Source of the DNA: Hyphomonadaceae bacterium
GTDB lineage: Bacteria; Pseudomonadota; Alphaproteobacteria; Caulobacterales; Aquidulcibacteraceae
DNA length: 64,000 bases
Assembly (NCBI GenBank): GCA_016791365.1
Contig: JAEUMT010000046.1
Span: 1 to 64,000, forward strand
Direction of reading: 5' to 3'
Below are positions 47,850 to 57,289 of this stretch, one piece after another. Made by a program: the position numbers and the translations under genes. Within the stretch, counting starts at the first letter, position 1, and every line of letters begins with the position of its first letter. Under the pieces are notes generated by a model. It was not told the DNA's origin. It made no database searches and saw only the letters and a list, made by a program, of their open reading frames with translations.

Positions 47850-48581
47850 TCATAACTCGTCAGCTCCCCCAGGCAGACGCCCCCGGCTTCTCAGCCACAT
47901 AACGCCCCAGAGGTCCGTCATGTTCGCGGCCAGTCTGCCGAGATTCGTGTACTTCGAGCGACCCGCGCTCCGTTGTCGATGATTAACCTCCAAAAACTCG
48001 ACTGCATAGCCTTCGCGCAGCATCAGTGCGGCCATGAAACGGTGCATATGGTCAAAGTATGGGAGGCGCAAAAAAGCTTCGCGTTTGAACACTTTGACAC
48101 CGGAACCGCTGTCGATTGCGTTGTCTTTCAGCGCCGCGCGGCGGATGGAATTGGCGATACGGGATGCAGCGCGCTTGCTCCAATTGTCCTGCCGCTTGAG
48201 GCGGTTTCCGGCTACCATGCCCAAATCCGACGGCGCTTCGGGGCGCGTCAACTTCGCCAAAAGCCTCGGCAGATCGGCGGGATCGTTCTGACCATCGCCA
48301 TCCAATGTGCCGATAATCGGCGCGCGCGCCGCCAGCACGCCGGTGCGCACAGCGCGGCTTTGGCCGGCATTGTGGCGATGACCAAGCACACGCAACGCAG
48401 GCAATTCGGCCTTCAACGCCGCCAGTTCCGCACGCGTGTCGTCACGGCTGGCGTCATCCACGAAGATGATCTCGTAGCTGCGCCCATCGAGCACGGCGGC
48501 GATCTCGCGTGCGAGAGCGGCGGCGTTGCCCTCCTCGTTCATGACGGGGACCACTACGCTAAATTCGATAGTCTCGGCCAA
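47850..48581 (-). CDS. GT2-family glycosyltransferase (polyprenyl-phosphate sugar synthase type)
   Basis: This ~243-residue enzyme is of the DPM1/ArnC group: FSVVVPVMNEEGNAAALARE, YEIIFVDDASRDDT, the DxD-type TLDGDGQNDPADLPRL and KVFKREAFLRLPYFDHMHRF. It would transfer a sugar to undecaprenyl phosphate, giving the donor for the ArnT-like enzyme encoded divergently at 48700. There is no clear ATG at the conserved start; TTG 48581 with GGGGA upstream is my best choice, and a GTG at 48674 is possible but adds an unlikely N-terminal extension. Confidence 0.82.
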   Translation of the reverse strand: MAETIEFSVVVPVMNEEGNAAALAREIAAVLDGRSYEIIFVDDASRDDTRAELAALKAELPALRVLGHRHNAGQSRAVRTGVLAARAPIIGTLDGDGQNDPADLPRLLAKLTRPEAPSDLGMVAGNRLKRQDNWSKRAASRIANSIRRAALKDNAIDSGSGVKVFKREAFLRLPYFDHMHRFMAALMLREGYAVEFLEVNHRQRSAGRSKYTNLGRLAANMTDLWGVMWLRSRGRLPGGADEL

Positions 48582-48699
48582 GCGGCGTCCCCGGGCGCGT
48601 GAAAAGCCGGGTCTCTTAGCCGCTCCAGGGCCATGAAGCGAGTGGGAGCACCTCGCAGGGCTGCAAACCGTCACACTGACCGGCCAAACTGGACCCTCG

Positions 48700-50445
48700 A
48701 TGGCTACACCTGTCTCCCCGGCATTGTTCGACCAGTTCGCGCGCGGCTGGCGGGGCTACGTCCTCATCGCACTCATCGCGCTGACCTCGGGTCTGCTCGG
48801 CGCGACACGCGTGCCGGTCACCGACGTCGACGAAGCCCGCTTCGCGCAAGCGACGCGGCAAATGATCGAGACAGACGATTACCTCCGCATCCGCGTTCAG
48901 GACGCCGAGCGCAACCGCAAGCCTGTCGGCATCTATTGGCTGCAGGCGGCGTCGGTGAATGCGCTGCGGCCACACCTTGAGCGGCTGAACACCATCTGGC
49001 CGTATCGTCTGCCCTCGGCGCTGGGATTGATGCTCGCCAGCCTCGCGACATTATGGGCCGGCGCGACATTGTTCGGCAGACGCGAAGGCGTTGTCGGCGC
49101 CGCGATCTTCGCGGTGGGCCTGCTCGCTGGCGTCGAAGGCATGCTCGCGAACACCGACGCGGTGATGACCGGCTTCACCGCACTGGCGCTGGCCGCGCTC
49201 GCGCAATTGCGCGCCGGCACAACACGGCCGCGCATCGTCTCGCTCGCCTTCTGGATCGCGATCGGTTGCGGGATCATGATCAAGGGTCCGATCACGCCGC
49301 TGGTTGCGCTGCTCACACTCGCCACTCTTGTGCTGTGGGAACGCCGCGCCGCCTGGGCAAGGCCACTCGCGTTTTGGCCGGGCCCTGTGCTCGCGCTCGC
49401 CATCACGCTGCCGTGGCTGATCGCCATCGGCGTCGCGACCGGGGGCCGCTTCTACACCGATTTTCTCTTGCACGAGATTGGCCCGAAACTTGTGTCCGGC
49501 GGCGATCACCGTCACGGCGGCATCCCCGGCTATTATTTGCTCTGGCTGCCGCTCCTGATCTTCCCGGCCAGCTACGCGCTTCCCGCTGCCGCGCGTTTGG
49601 CCTGGTCCACGATCCGCGCGCCGCGCGACGACGACGCCAACGCCCCGTTCCGTTTTCTCATCGCATGGGCAACGCCGACATTCCTGTTCTTCGAAATCAT
49701 GCCGGCAAAGCTCATCCACTACACGTTGCCGGCTTACCCCGCGATCGCGCTCATGTGCGCGGCCGGGCTCTTCGCGATGCGCGGCAAACGCTGGCGTACG
49801 GCGCATCCTGCCGGCCTCGTGCTCTTCGGCGTCTCCGGCGCGCTCTTCGTCGCCGCCATGGCGGTCGTCTCGACATTCATGCCTGGCTACCTCGCCGACG
49901 CTGGCGTCCGCCGCGCGGTCGCGACGGCGTTGATCGGCGCCGCGACCGTTGGCGCTGCGATCGTCGGCCTCATCCTGCTGCGCCGCCCCACGACGCGCGC
50001 CATCGTGCTTGTGGCGTGCGCGCTGACGCTTTCATTCAGTCTGCGCGAGCGGTTGCTGCCCGAGGCGCGCACGCTCTTCGTCAGCAACGAAGCCGCGGCC
50101 ACCATGACGCGCGCGCGCCTGACGCCGCAGGAAGGACAGAACTTCTGGATCGTCGGCTACGAACAGCCCAGCATCATCTTCCTGACCCGCACCTGGGTGC
50201 GCCTGGTTGAGATCGGAAACGTCGCGCAAACGCCGATCAACGCCGGCGACGGCATCATGATCGAAGGCCGCGTGTTCGATCAGGCGCAAGCCGCGCTTTC
50301 GGCGCGCGGCCTGGAATTTGAAGCCGCGGATCAGCCCGCGCGCGGCATGGCCATCGGACGCGGCGAATACATGACGCTGAACATCGGCCGCGTGCGCGAA
50401 ATCGCTAGCGGTTCTTCCGCGGCTTCCCCGCAACCAGATCCCTGA
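48700..50445 (+). CDS. ArnT/PMT-like lipid-linked glycosyltransferase (GT83 type)
   Basis: This 581-residue multi-pass enzyme has about 12 helices and the PMT/ArnT first-loop motif VTDVDEARFAQATRQMIETD, with the acidic DxDE pair, then the loop YLRIRVQDAERNRKPVGIYW. Later it has IMPAKLIHYTLPAYPAIALM. It likely adds a sugar from undecaprenyl phosphate to a lipid A or other envelope acceptor on the periplasmic face. The C-terminal ~150 residues are soluble. It is divergent from the GT2 gene, its presumed donor supplier, and overlaps the convergent GT2 gene at 50405 by 41 bp. Confidence 0.88.
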   Translation: MATPVSPALFDQFARGWRGYVLIALIALTSGLLGATRVPVTDVDEARFAQATRQMIETDDYLRIRVQDAERNRKPVGIYWLQAASVNALRPHLERLNTIWPYRLPSALGLMLASLATLWAGATLFGRREGVVGAAIFAVGLLAGVEGMLANTDAVMTGFTALALAALAQLRAGTTRPRIVSLAFWIAIGCGIMIKGPITPLVALLTLATLVLWERRAAWARPLAFWPGPVLALAITLPWLIAIGVATGGRFYTDFLLHEIGPKLVSGGDHRHGGIPGYYLLWLPLLIFPASYALPAAARLAWSTIRAPRDDDANAPFRFLIAWATPTFLFFEIMPAKLIHYTLPAYPAIALMCAAGLFAMRGKRWRTAHPAGLVLFGVSGALFVAAMAVVSTFMPGYLADAGVRRAVATALIGAATVGAAIVGLILLRRPTTRAIVLVACALTLSFSLRERLLPEARTLFVSNEAAATMTRARLTPQEGQNFWIVGYEQPSIIFLTRTWVRLVEIGNVAQTPINAGDGIMIEGRVFDQAQAALSARGLEFEAADQPARGMAIGRGEYMTLNIGRVREIASGSSAASPQPDP

Positions 50446-51298
50446 GCGTCAGCAAAACCACAAGCGCCGGCCCCGCCACCGAAGCGAAGGCCTTTTCGAG
50501 CGGCGTCTGCGCGCTCTTGACCGCGAACCGCGTCAGCCCCTGCACTTTGCGGCTCTTGCGCGCCTGCGCGAACTCAAACTGCACGCCAGAAGCATCGGGT
50601 TGAAACAGCACGCTGCCGCCGGCGGCGACGGCACGGCGGCAAAGATCAAGGTCGGCGCAATCGGTGTCGAACTGTTCATCGAAACCACTGAGCTGAACAA
50701 AATCTCCGCGCGGGATCAGCATCAGCGCCCCGGAGACAGCGCCGACCTTCGTCGCCGCATCTTCACGCCTGCGCGCACGCGCCGGTCGCGCCGGCCACTG
50801 AACCGCCACAGCGATCGCCGAAAACGTATTGAGCGAACCTGCCCGCGCGGCCTGCCGCTCGCGGCCTTCAAGATCGAGTAGGCGCCCGCCGACGATCCAG
50901 GGCTGCTTGGCCTCGCCGCCCGCCGCCGCCAGCCGCGCCACCGCGCCACGCTGCAACACGACGTCGGCATTCAAAAACAGCAACCAGCGGCCGAGCGCCG
51001 CCTCGGCGCCGACATTCGCCGCCGCCGCGGTGCTCAAGCTTGGATCGGCGGTGACAACATGCACGTCGCGGCGGTCAGCCCGGAACGCGCGCAACGTCGA
51101 CGAAATTTCCTCGGCATTGTCATGATCGACAATAACGAGTTCATCGATCCAGTCTTCGGCGAGCGCGCTGCGTAAGCAAAGGTCAAGCGGCGCGCGCCCT
51201 GAAGCGCTCGCGCAAACCTTGTGCGCGACGACGATCGCCGTGACACGCGGCTCCAATGTCGCGTTCGCCGACCGTGCGCGTGACGGATGCCTGTCCAA
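50405..51298 (-). CDS. GT2-family glycosyltransferase (rhamnosyltransferase-like)
   Basis: This 297-residue enzyme has a GT-A fold: TAIVVAHKVC, ELVIVDHDNAEEI, WLLFLNADVVLQRGAVARL (the DxD-like NAD), and SGALMLIPRGDFVQLSGFDE with DLDLCRRA. These are typical of WbbL/rhamnosyl transferases. In this subfamily the second Gly-rich segment (IVDHDN) usually reads VVDNxS, so it is divergent. The acceptor is unknown. It overlaps the end of the ArnT-like gene by 41 bp. Confidence 0.8.
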   Translation of the reverse strand: MDRHPSRARSANATLEPRVTAIVVAHKVCASASGRAPLDLCLRSALAEDWIDELVIVDHDNAEEISSTLRAFRADRRDVHVVTADPSLSTAAAANVGAEAALGRWLLFLNADVVLQRGAVARLAAAGGEAKQPWIVGGRLLDLEGRERQAARAGSLNTFSAIAVAVQWPARPARARRREDAATKVGAVSGALMLIPRGDFVQLSGFDEQFDTDCADLDLCRRAVAAGGSVLFQPDASGVQFEFAQARKSRKVQGLTRFAVKSAQTPLEKAFASVAGPALVVLLTLRDLVAGKPRKNR

Positions 51299-51467
51299 CC
51301 CTGTCTCCGCCCCCTACCCGCGGCCATCCTGGATTGCGGCCTGCCCGTCTGTAAAGATGCTCGGCTACCGCAATCCATAGCCGCGCTCACGGTCATCACA
51401 TCGGGACCCGTTCCCGCCACTGCAAGTCATACAGGCCGGACCAAGCGAATCCTGGCAGTTCTGCTCG

Positions 51468-51893
51468 ATGGACCCGCGTCATGTTCAGCTTGTGCAACAC
51501 TCGTTCGCTCGTGCGTCACGCATCGGCGCGCACGTAGCGGCCACATTTTACAGCGAATTATTCGCGATTGATCCAACGCTCCGCCCCCTGTTCAAAGGCG
51601 ATATGATCGCTCTCGGCGTGAAGCTGATGAGCATGCTCGAATATGTCGTCACACGCCTCGATCACCCCGAATCCATGCTCCCGGAGGTGCGCGCGCTGGC
51701 CGTGCGCCATATCGATTACGGCGTGGAAAGCCACCATTACGCAACCGCCGGCACGGCCTTGTTGCGCACGCTGCGCCACGAACTGGGCGCCGATTTCACC
51801 CCGGAAACCCGCGCCGCGTGGGTCGAGGCGTACCAATTGCTGTCCGACGAGATGCGCGAGGCGGCTTATGGCGCCGCCCCGCGCTCCCGCTAG
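51468..51893 (+). CDS. Single-domain globin
   Basis: This 141-residue haemoglobin of the flavohaemoglobin-like (Vgb) group has [20 protein letters not shown] (helices B-C/E), and [20 protein letters not shown] carries the proximal His (H of RHIDYG). No FAD/NAD reductase domain follows, so it is a single-domain globin. It may bind O2 or NO or protect against NO. It is expressed alone and ends with a 4-bp overlap with thrS (convergent). Confidence 0.9.
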   Translation: MDPRHVQLVQHSFARASRIGAHVAATFYSELFAIDPTLRPLFKGDMIALGVKLMSMLEYVVTRLDHPESMLPEVRALAVRHIDYGVESHHYATAGTALLRTLRHELGADFTPETRAAWVEAYQLLSDEMREAAYGAAPRSR

Positions 51894-53821
51894 CGTTTGA
51901 GATCGGGCGGCGTCGCCTCAGCGACAAGCGCCTCTTGTGCATCCGCGAGCGACATCACGTGCTGCTCTTGGCTGCCAAAGCGCCGGATCGCGACACCCCG
52001 CTCCTCGGCTTCCTTTTTGCCGACCACCGCAATAGCCGGCACCTTCATCAGCGAGTGTTCGCGGATTTTGTATCCGACCTTTTCGTTGCGGAGGTCGAGT
52101 TCGACGCGCAGCCCAGCCTTACGCAGCGTTCGGGCAACGTCCTCGGCATAATCGTTCGCATCCGACGTGATAGTCGCGACAACCACCTGCACGGGCGCGA
52201 GCCACATCGGAAACGCGCCGGCGCAGTTTTCGATCAGGATGCCGATGAAGCGCTCCAACGATCCGAGGATCGCGCGGTGCAACATCACGGGGCGATGCTT
52301 TTGCCCATCCTCAGCCACGTATTCCGCATCGAGACGATCCGGCAGCTGATAGTCGAGCTGGATCGTGCCGATCGTCCATTCGCGCCCGATGGCGTCCTTC
52401 ACCGAGAAGTCGAGCTTCGGCGCATAGAACGCGCCGTCGCCTTCGGCGATCACCGGCTCAACACCAGCCGCGCGCGCCGCATTCAGCATCTGCGCTTCGG
52501 CCTTGTCCCAGAACTCATCTGAACCAACGCGCATTTCAGGCCGCGTCGCCAGCGCGATCTTGTCGCTCTTCATGCCGAAATCGGCGTGGATCGACCCGGC
52601 AAGTTGAATGAACCGCGTCGTCTCTTCTTCGATCTGATCCTCGCGACAGAAGATGTGCGCATCGTCCTGCGTAAACGCGCGCACGCGCATCAGACCATGC
52701 AGCGAACCTGACGGCTCGTAGCGATGGCAGGCGCCGAACTCGGCCATGCGCAGCGGCAGATCGCGGTAGCTCTTCTGCCCGAACTTGAAAATCTGCACAT
52801 GACCTGGGCAGTTCATCGGCTTGAGCGAAAGCGTTTCCTCTTCCACCGTCTCGCAAACGAACATGTTTGGCCGGTACTTGTCCCAGTGCCCGGACTTTTC
52901 CCAGAACACGCGGTCAAGCACCTGCGGCGTGCGCACTTCCACATACCCGGCGGCGTCCAAGCGGCGGCGCATGTAGGCCTCGATCGTGCGCCACAGCATC
53001 AGGCCCTTCTCGTGCCAGAACACCATGCCGCGCCCCTCTTCCTGCATATGGAAGAGGTCCATCTGACGGCCGAGTTTGCGGTGGTCGCGCTTCTCAGCTT
53101 CTTCAAGACGCAGCAAATGCTCTTCGAGCTGCTTCTCGTCAGCCCAAGCCGTGCCGTAGATACGCTGCAGCTGCTGGTTTTTCTGATCGCCACGCCAATA
53201 GGCGCCCGCCAGCTTCATCAGCTTGAAGGCTTTGCCGAGCTTGCCCGTCGAAGGCAAATGCGGCCCACGGCAAAGATCGCCCCACTTGTCGCCATGCGAA
53301 TAGACCGTGATCGGCTCGCCCGGCTTGATCACTTCATCGATCGTCTCGGCTTTGTAGATTTCGCCAAGCGATTTGAAGTGCGCGATCGCATCCTCTTTTT
53401 GCCAAACCTTGCGCTGAATCGGCAAATCGGCATCGACGATCTCCTTCATGCGCTTTTCGATCTTGCCGAAATCGTCCGTCGAAAACGGTTCGGCGCGCGC
53501 GAAGTCGTAGTAAAAACCATCCTCCGTCACCGGACCGAACGTCACTTGCGTGCCGGGAAAAAGCTCCTGCACCGCCTGCGCCATCACGTGCGCCGCATCG
53601 TGGCGCAGCACTTCGAGGCCATCGGCGCTATCGCGCATGACCAGTTCGAATTTGCCACCGCCTTCCAGCGGGCGCGTCAAATCCCACCACGCGCCATCGA
53701 TCTTGGCGGCCACAACCTTCTTTGCCAGCGATTTTGAAATGCCTTCCGCGACCGCCAGCGGCGTCACGCCATCGTCGTACGAACGCTCGGCGCCATCGGG
53801 AAATTTAAGAGAAATGCTCAT
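51890..53821 (-). CDS. thrS: Threonyl-tRNA synthetase
   Basis: ThrS charges tRNA-Thr and edits mischarged Ser. The 643 residues show the whole family order: an N-terminal TGS domain ([15 protein letters not shown]), the editing domain with [17 protein letters not shown] (HxxxH), a class II core with the zinc-binding Cys in [11 protein letters not shown], motif 2 [20 protein letters not shown], motif 3 [15 protein letters not shown], and the C-terminal anticodon-binding domain. The start overlaps the yidD stop (ATGA), so yidD-thrS is an operon. Confidence 0.97.
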   Translation of the reverse strand: MSISLKFPDGAERSYDDGVTPLAVAEGISKSLAKKVVAAKIDGAWWDLTRPLEGGGKFELVMRDSADGLEVLRHDAAHVMAQAVQELFPGTQVTFGPVTEDGFYYDFARAEPFSTDDFGKIEKRMKEIVDADLPIQRKVWQKEDAIAHFKSLGEIYKAETIDEVIKPGEPITVYSHGDKWGDLCRGPHLPSTGKLGKAFKLMKLAGAYWRGDQKNQQLQRIYGTAWADEKQLEEHLLRLEEAEKRDHRKLGRQMDLFHMQEEGRGMVFWHEKGLMLWRTIEAYMRRRLDAAGYVEVRTPQVLDRVFWEKSGHWDKYRPNMFVCETVEEETLSLKPMNCPGHVQIFKFGQKSYRDLPLRMAEFGACHRYEPSGSLHGLMRVRAFTQDDAHIFCREDQIEEETTRFIQLAGSIHADFGMKSDKIALATRPEMRVGSDEFWDKAEAQMLNAARAAGVEPVIAEGDGAFYAPKLDFSVKDAIGREWTIGTIQLDYQLPDRLDAEYVAEDGQKHRPVMLHRAILGSLERFIGILIENCAGAFPMWLAPVQVVVATITSDANDYAEDVARTLRKAGLRVELDLRNEKVGYKIREHSLMKVPAIAVVGKKEAEERGVAIRRFGSQEQHVMSLADAQEALVAEATPPDLKR

Positions 53822-54276
53822 AACTTGCTCTTCTTATTTGCTCCCCCGCTTGCGGGGGAGCTGTCACGCGAAGCGTGACTGAGGGGGAGGTGCGCTTCAC
53901 CGTTGACCGTTGGTGCGGTTGCGCCCCCTTCGTCATTGGCTTCGCCAATGACACTTACCCCGCTTGCGGGGGAAGAAACGGGAGGCGGCCTGTAGCCACC
54001 TTTCCAATCGCCATAGCGCCAAGGGCGCCACCACGAATTCGTCCTGATCTCGCGCGGCGCCGGGTCCCAGCCATGCCCGCCCCAAGGCGCGCACCGGCAG
54101 AGCCGCGCGCCCGCCATCCAGCTTCCAGCCCACGCGCCATGCATGCGCACGCAATCAGCAGCGTACGATGAGCACGTCGGCCGATAGCGGCACGCATTGC
54201 CGATGAGCGGCGAAAGCGTCCACTTATAAAGCTGGATAAGGCCCAGAAGGCCCCGCGCAGGAATGCTCGGCGACAT
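53818..54276 (-). CDS. yidD: Membrane protein insertion factor YidD, with repeat-encoded C-terminal extension
   Basis: YidD assists YidC-dependent membrane protein insertion. Residues 1-75 are a complete YidD ([47 protein letters not shown]). The normal protein ends near here, at ~70-90 residues, but this one has 152. The last ~56 residues are Ser/Gly/Ala-rich and are encoded by palindromic repeats, including the 93-bp element (53836-53928) whose peptide ([17 protein letters not shown]) also occurs in dnaX. The extension was probably added after a repeat insertion removed the original stop. The ATG at 54276 was preferred to the preceding GTG. Confidence 0.9.
   Translation of the reverse strand: MSPSIPARGLLGLIQLYKWTLSPLIGNACRYRPTCSSYAADCVRMHGAWAGSWMAGARLCRCAPWGGHGWDPAPREIRTNSWWRPWRYGDWKGGYRPPPVSSPASGVSVIGEANDEGGATAPTVNGEAHLPLSHASRDSSPASGGANKKSKL
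53836..53928 (-). repeat. 93-bp coding palindromic repeat, copy 2 (inside yidD)
   Basis: It has the same length and reading phase as the dnaX copy at 76-168, on the opposite strand. The 3' 60 nt differ from that copy at three positions. Two of these restore base pairing in the first hairpin (stem TCACGC/GCGTGA here, TCAGGC/GCCTGA there). Another hairpin (GTCATTGGC/GCCAATGAC, 53933-53952) and a CCCCGCTTGCGGGG stem (53959-53972) follow in the same gene and are also translated. Confidence 0.85.
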
Positions 54277-54476
54277 CACAAACTACAGCGATTTGATTGG
54301 TTCACGATCGGGGCCAAGCGCAGCCGCTGCGGCGCGCCCGATCCCGCGCCGCCGGCTTTAGTAGGTCGTAGTCGTGACGAAGCGCCGGATCATCCGCCGT
54401 AAATAACACGTTCCGCGCATTTGCAAACCCGTTCCCGCTATGGGAACCGGATCGGCCGCCGAGGGATTGACGCCCG

Positions 54477-56585
54477 ATGCCTTCGGAACGCACGCCAGGA
54501 CGGGTGATCATAACCTATGGCCGCAGCCTGATGGCGCTGGTCATCGCGCGTTCGCTGGCCGAACGGGGCGTCGAGGTCATCGCATGCGACGATGTCGGCA
54601 TGACCGTGTGCTCCTTTTCACGCCACGTGCAGGAGACCTTTACGGTCGCGCCCTGGGAACGAGAGCCCGAGCAATTTCTGCAAGATCTGCAGGCCGCGGT
54701 GCTGGAATACGCGCCGGCGGACGGGCGTCCCTACGTGCTGATGCCCGTCTTCCGCGACATCGACCTGATCGCGAAAAACCGCAAGCTTTTCGAGCCCACA
54801 ATCAAACTCGCCGCACCGCCCATTGCGAGCATCGAACTGGTGACGCCAAAAAACCGGTTGGCCGCGCTGGGCGCCGAGCACGGCCTTAACATTCCAGAAA
54901 CCTGGATTCCCGCGTCACTAGAGGAGTTAGGCGAGATCGCGCCGAAGCTCACTTATCCTGTCATCTTCAAACCAGCCGATGGCGCCGGCGGACGCGGCGT
55001 TTGCCGCGCGCAATCCGGGGAAGAGCTTCATACCTGCGCAACTGAACTGGGATTTGAGCCGCCGCCTCTGATCCAGGAATGCATCGAGGGCGACGATTAT
55101 TGCGTGGCGGTGCTGGCGCGCGCGGGCGAACTGAAGGCGATCATGGCGTATCGCAACGTCACGACGTTTCCGCGTGAGGCGGGCGCGGGCGCCGTGCGCG
55201 AGACCGTCGACGCGGAGAATTTCCGGGCGGAAACCGAAAAGCTGCTCGCGGCGACGGCCTGGGACGGCGTCGCGCAAATCGACTTTCGCTGGAGCGGCAA
55301 GTCTTCCGACACGCCCAAGCTCATTGAAGTCAACGCGCGGTTTTGGGCCGGGATTTTTCATTCCGTTGAATCGGGCGTGGACTTTCCATGGCTGCTCTAC
55401 CGCCAAACAATCGGTGAAGATGTCGGCGTCAGAGACGAATCCGACATCGGCGCAGTGACCAAGACCTCTGGCGCCTGGCTGCTCGCGGCGATCGAGGACA
55501 TCGCCGCCTCCGATCCACATTTCAACGCCGCGTCCGAAGCCTGGAGCGAAGCGAAGAGCAATATCAAGTCCGGCGCGATGCTGGCCGCAATCGAGAACGC
55601 GGGCAAAGCCGTCAAAGAGACGTTCTCGCTGAAGAGCGCCGCCAGCGAGTTACGCGACACGTTGCGGTCGTTGAAAGATGCGCCAAGTGAACTCAGCGAA
55701 GCAAGAGACCCGCTCGTCGGACTCGGCGCCCTGTTTGTGCTCTCGTCGCTCGTGCGTCACGGCAAGCTCCCGCCCGAAGTGACGTACAAGCCCGACGAAA
55801 GCAGCGCGGACCTCGAACCGCCGCCCACGCGTAAGCGCCCGGTCATTGGCATAACCAAGCCGGAGGAAGGCGATACGTTGGCGTATCTGGCGATGCGGCT
55901 CGCGGTTTGGCTGGCCGGCGGCGATGCGGTGAAAGTCACGGCGCGCGCGCCGCGCGATCCCCGTTCGATCGACGGACTGATCTTCGGCGGCGGCTCGGAC
56001 GTGTATCCCAAGCGCTACCAGGGGCAGCCGAAAGAGGGGTATCGCTACGACCTGGCGCGCGGCGACATGGAAGCGTCGTGGGCGCTCGCGGCGCGGCGTC
56101 ACAATTTGCCGGTGCTTGGGGTTTGCCGTGGCGCCCAGATGCTCAACGTGCTGGCTGGCGGCACGCTGCACATGGACCTCTCCGAGTTCAATCCGAAGCG
56201 GCACCGCAACCCAATTATCCGCTTCTTCGAACGTTACCCGATCCGCATCCGCTACAAGTCAAAGCTGTCGGCACTGACGCGATGCCCGAAGCAAATGCAG
56301 GTCAACGCCATTCACTCGCAGGCGATTGATCGGCTTGGCGCTGGCATGACTGTCAGCGCGCGCGAACCCAACGGCGTGATCCAGGGCATTGAGGATACAT
56401 TGCAGCCGTTCTGGATTGGGGTGCAGTTTCACCCGGAATTTTTGATCTACCGCGCGCCATTTCGCCGGCTGTTCCGCGCGCTGGTCGAAGCGGCGGCCGC
56501 GCGTGCGGAGGAGCGGCGCATGGCGCATCTCCGCAAATTGGAAGCCGACGCGAAAGCGGCCCCGAGCAACGCCGCAGCCGCTTAG
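54477..56585 (+). CDS. ATP-grasp / peptidase C26 (class I amidotransferase) fusion protein
   Basis: This 702-residue protein joins two enzyme types. Residues ~10-330 are an ATP-grasp ligase: VIITYGRSLMALVIARSLAE (pre-ATP-grasp), YPVIFKPADGAGGRGV (~160-175) and PKLIEVNARFWAG (metal site, ~280-291). A helical linker follows. Residues ~450-690 are a C26 glutamine-amidotransferase-like domain with the nucleophile elbow LGVCRGAQMLNVLAGGTLH (Cys ~550) and the WIGVQFHPEF His-Glu pair. It may be an ammonia-channelling, glutamine-dependent ligase, or a gamma-glutamyl ligase plus hydrolase. The gene stands alone; the upstream 197 bp should carry its promoter. Confidence 0.85.
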   Translation: MPSERTPGRVIITYGRSLMALVIARSLAERGVEVIACDDVGMTVCSFSRHVQETFTVAPWEREPEQFLQDLQAAVLEYAPADGRPYVLMPVFRDIDLIAKNRKLFEPTIKLAAPPIASIELVTPKNRLAALGAEHGLNIPETWIPASLEELGEIAPKLTYPVIFKPADGAGGRGVCRAQSGEELHTCATELGFEPPPLIQECIEGDDYCVAVLARAGELKAIMAYRNVTTFPREAGAGAVRETVDAENFRAETEKLLAATAWDGVAQIDFRWSGKSSDTPKLIEVNARFWAGIFHSVESGVDFPWLLYRQTIGEDVGVRDESDIGAVTKTSGAWLLAAIEDIAASDPHFNAASEAWSEAKSNIKSGAMLAAIENAGKAVKETFSLKSAASELRDTLRSLKDAPSELSEARDPLVGLGALFVLSSLVRHGKLPPEVTYKPDESSADLEPPPTRKRPVIGITKPEEGDTLAYLAMRLAVWLAGGDAVKVTARAPRDPRSIDGLIFGGGSDVYPKRYQGQPKEGYRYDLARGDMEASWALAARRHNLPVLGVCRGAQMLNVLAGGTLHMDLSEFNPKRHRNPIIRFFERYPIRIRYKSKLSALTRCPKQMQVNAIHSQAIDRLGAGMTVSAREPNGVIQGIEDTLQPFWIGVQFHPEFLIYRAPFRRLFRALVEAAAARAEERRMAHLRKLEADAKAAPSNAAAA

Positions 56586-56605
56586 CTCTTAGTGTGCCTT
56601 GGCGC

Positions 56606-56932
56606 CTACGAGGCCCCGGCCCCGCGGTCGACGCGCCGGCACTGAACCTGCGTGAACGCGCCCCAGCATTCGACATAAGCGGCGCCCGGCATGTCGATCG
56701 TGAACTTGGACGCCACATAGTACGTCTCGTACCGGCCCTGACCCGCCATCATGCCGGTGACAAAATCGACGATGCCGTCCAGCGAAATGCCGGATTGTTG
56801 CTGAACCTGGCTGGTCTGTTCTTGCGCCTGCGCTTCAAGCAAAGCGCGTGCTGCTGCTTCATGGGTTTCGCGCGTCGGCACGGTGAAATACGCGGCGACG
56901 CCAATCAAAATCAGAAGCAGCAGCATTCGCAT
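56606..56932 (-). CDS. Small membrane-anchored protein with CWGAF motif (copy 1)
   Basis: This 108-residue protein starts with a hydrophobic signal-anchor (MLLLLILIGVAAYFTVPT) and has a Gln-rich spacer. The C-terminal domain reads YETYYVASKFTIDMPGAAYV, then ECWGAFTQVQCRR. The adjacent gene at 56935-57225 has the same layout and the same CWGAFxQVQC motif, so they are tandem paralogues, 2 bp apart. The two Cys of CWGAFTQVQC probably form a disulfide in the periplasm. The function is unknown. Confidence 0.75.
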   Translation of the reverse strand: MRMLLLLILIGVAAYFTVPTRETHEAAARALLEAQAQEQTSQVQQQSGISLDGIVDFVTGMMAGQGRYETYYVASKFTIDMPGAAYVECWGAFTQVQCRRVDRGAGAS

Positions 56933-56934
56933 GA

Positions 56935-57225
56935 TTAGCCGCCCGTGCGCGTGTCAGCGGCGCGGTTGCATTGCACCTGCTGGAACGCGCCCCAGCAGGT
57001 AACGACCGGTTGGCCGTCGAGCGTCACGTTGTACTTCGCGGCGACGTAGTAATTGCTGTAGGCGCGATCGCCCGCGAGCGCTGTCGCCACGCCTTCAAAA
57101 CCCTGACTGATGGTCTGCGGATCGCTCAGCACCGCCTCGGCGCGCTCGCGCATCACCGCTTCTTCCGGCTTGGTGAAGTAACCGGCCACGCCGGCCAGCA
57201 CCAAAAGCAACAAAATCCATTTCAT
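56935..57225 (-). CDS. Small membrane-anchored protein with CWGAF motif (copy 2)
   Basis: This 96-residue protein has an N-terminal helix (WILLLLVLAGVAGYFTKP) and the shared C-terminal domain (YSNYYVAAKYNVTLDGQPVV, then TCWGAFQQVQCNR). It is the first gene of the pair and is co-transcribed with copy 1. The helix and motif spacing are the same in both. No family function is known to me. Confidence 0.75.
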   Translation of the reverse strand: MKWILLLLVLAGVAGYFTKPEEAVMRERAEAVLSDPQTISQGFEGVATALAGDRAYSNYYVAAKYNVTLDGQPVVTCWGAFQQVQCNRAADTRTGG

Positions 57226-57289
57226 GTGACGTACTCCCAGGTCCCCAATGGCCGGACGCTAGCCGCAAAAGGCCCGTCCCGGAAGCCGA

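Noticed and set aside
49053-50210. 385-codon frame within the ArnT-like gene
   Set aside because: It is an Arg/Ala/His-rich out-of-frame shadow of the membrane glycosyltransferase.
51299-51467. Small gene in front of the globin
   Set aside because: No frame with a start, ribosome site and protein-like composition was seen; it is treated as a promoter region.
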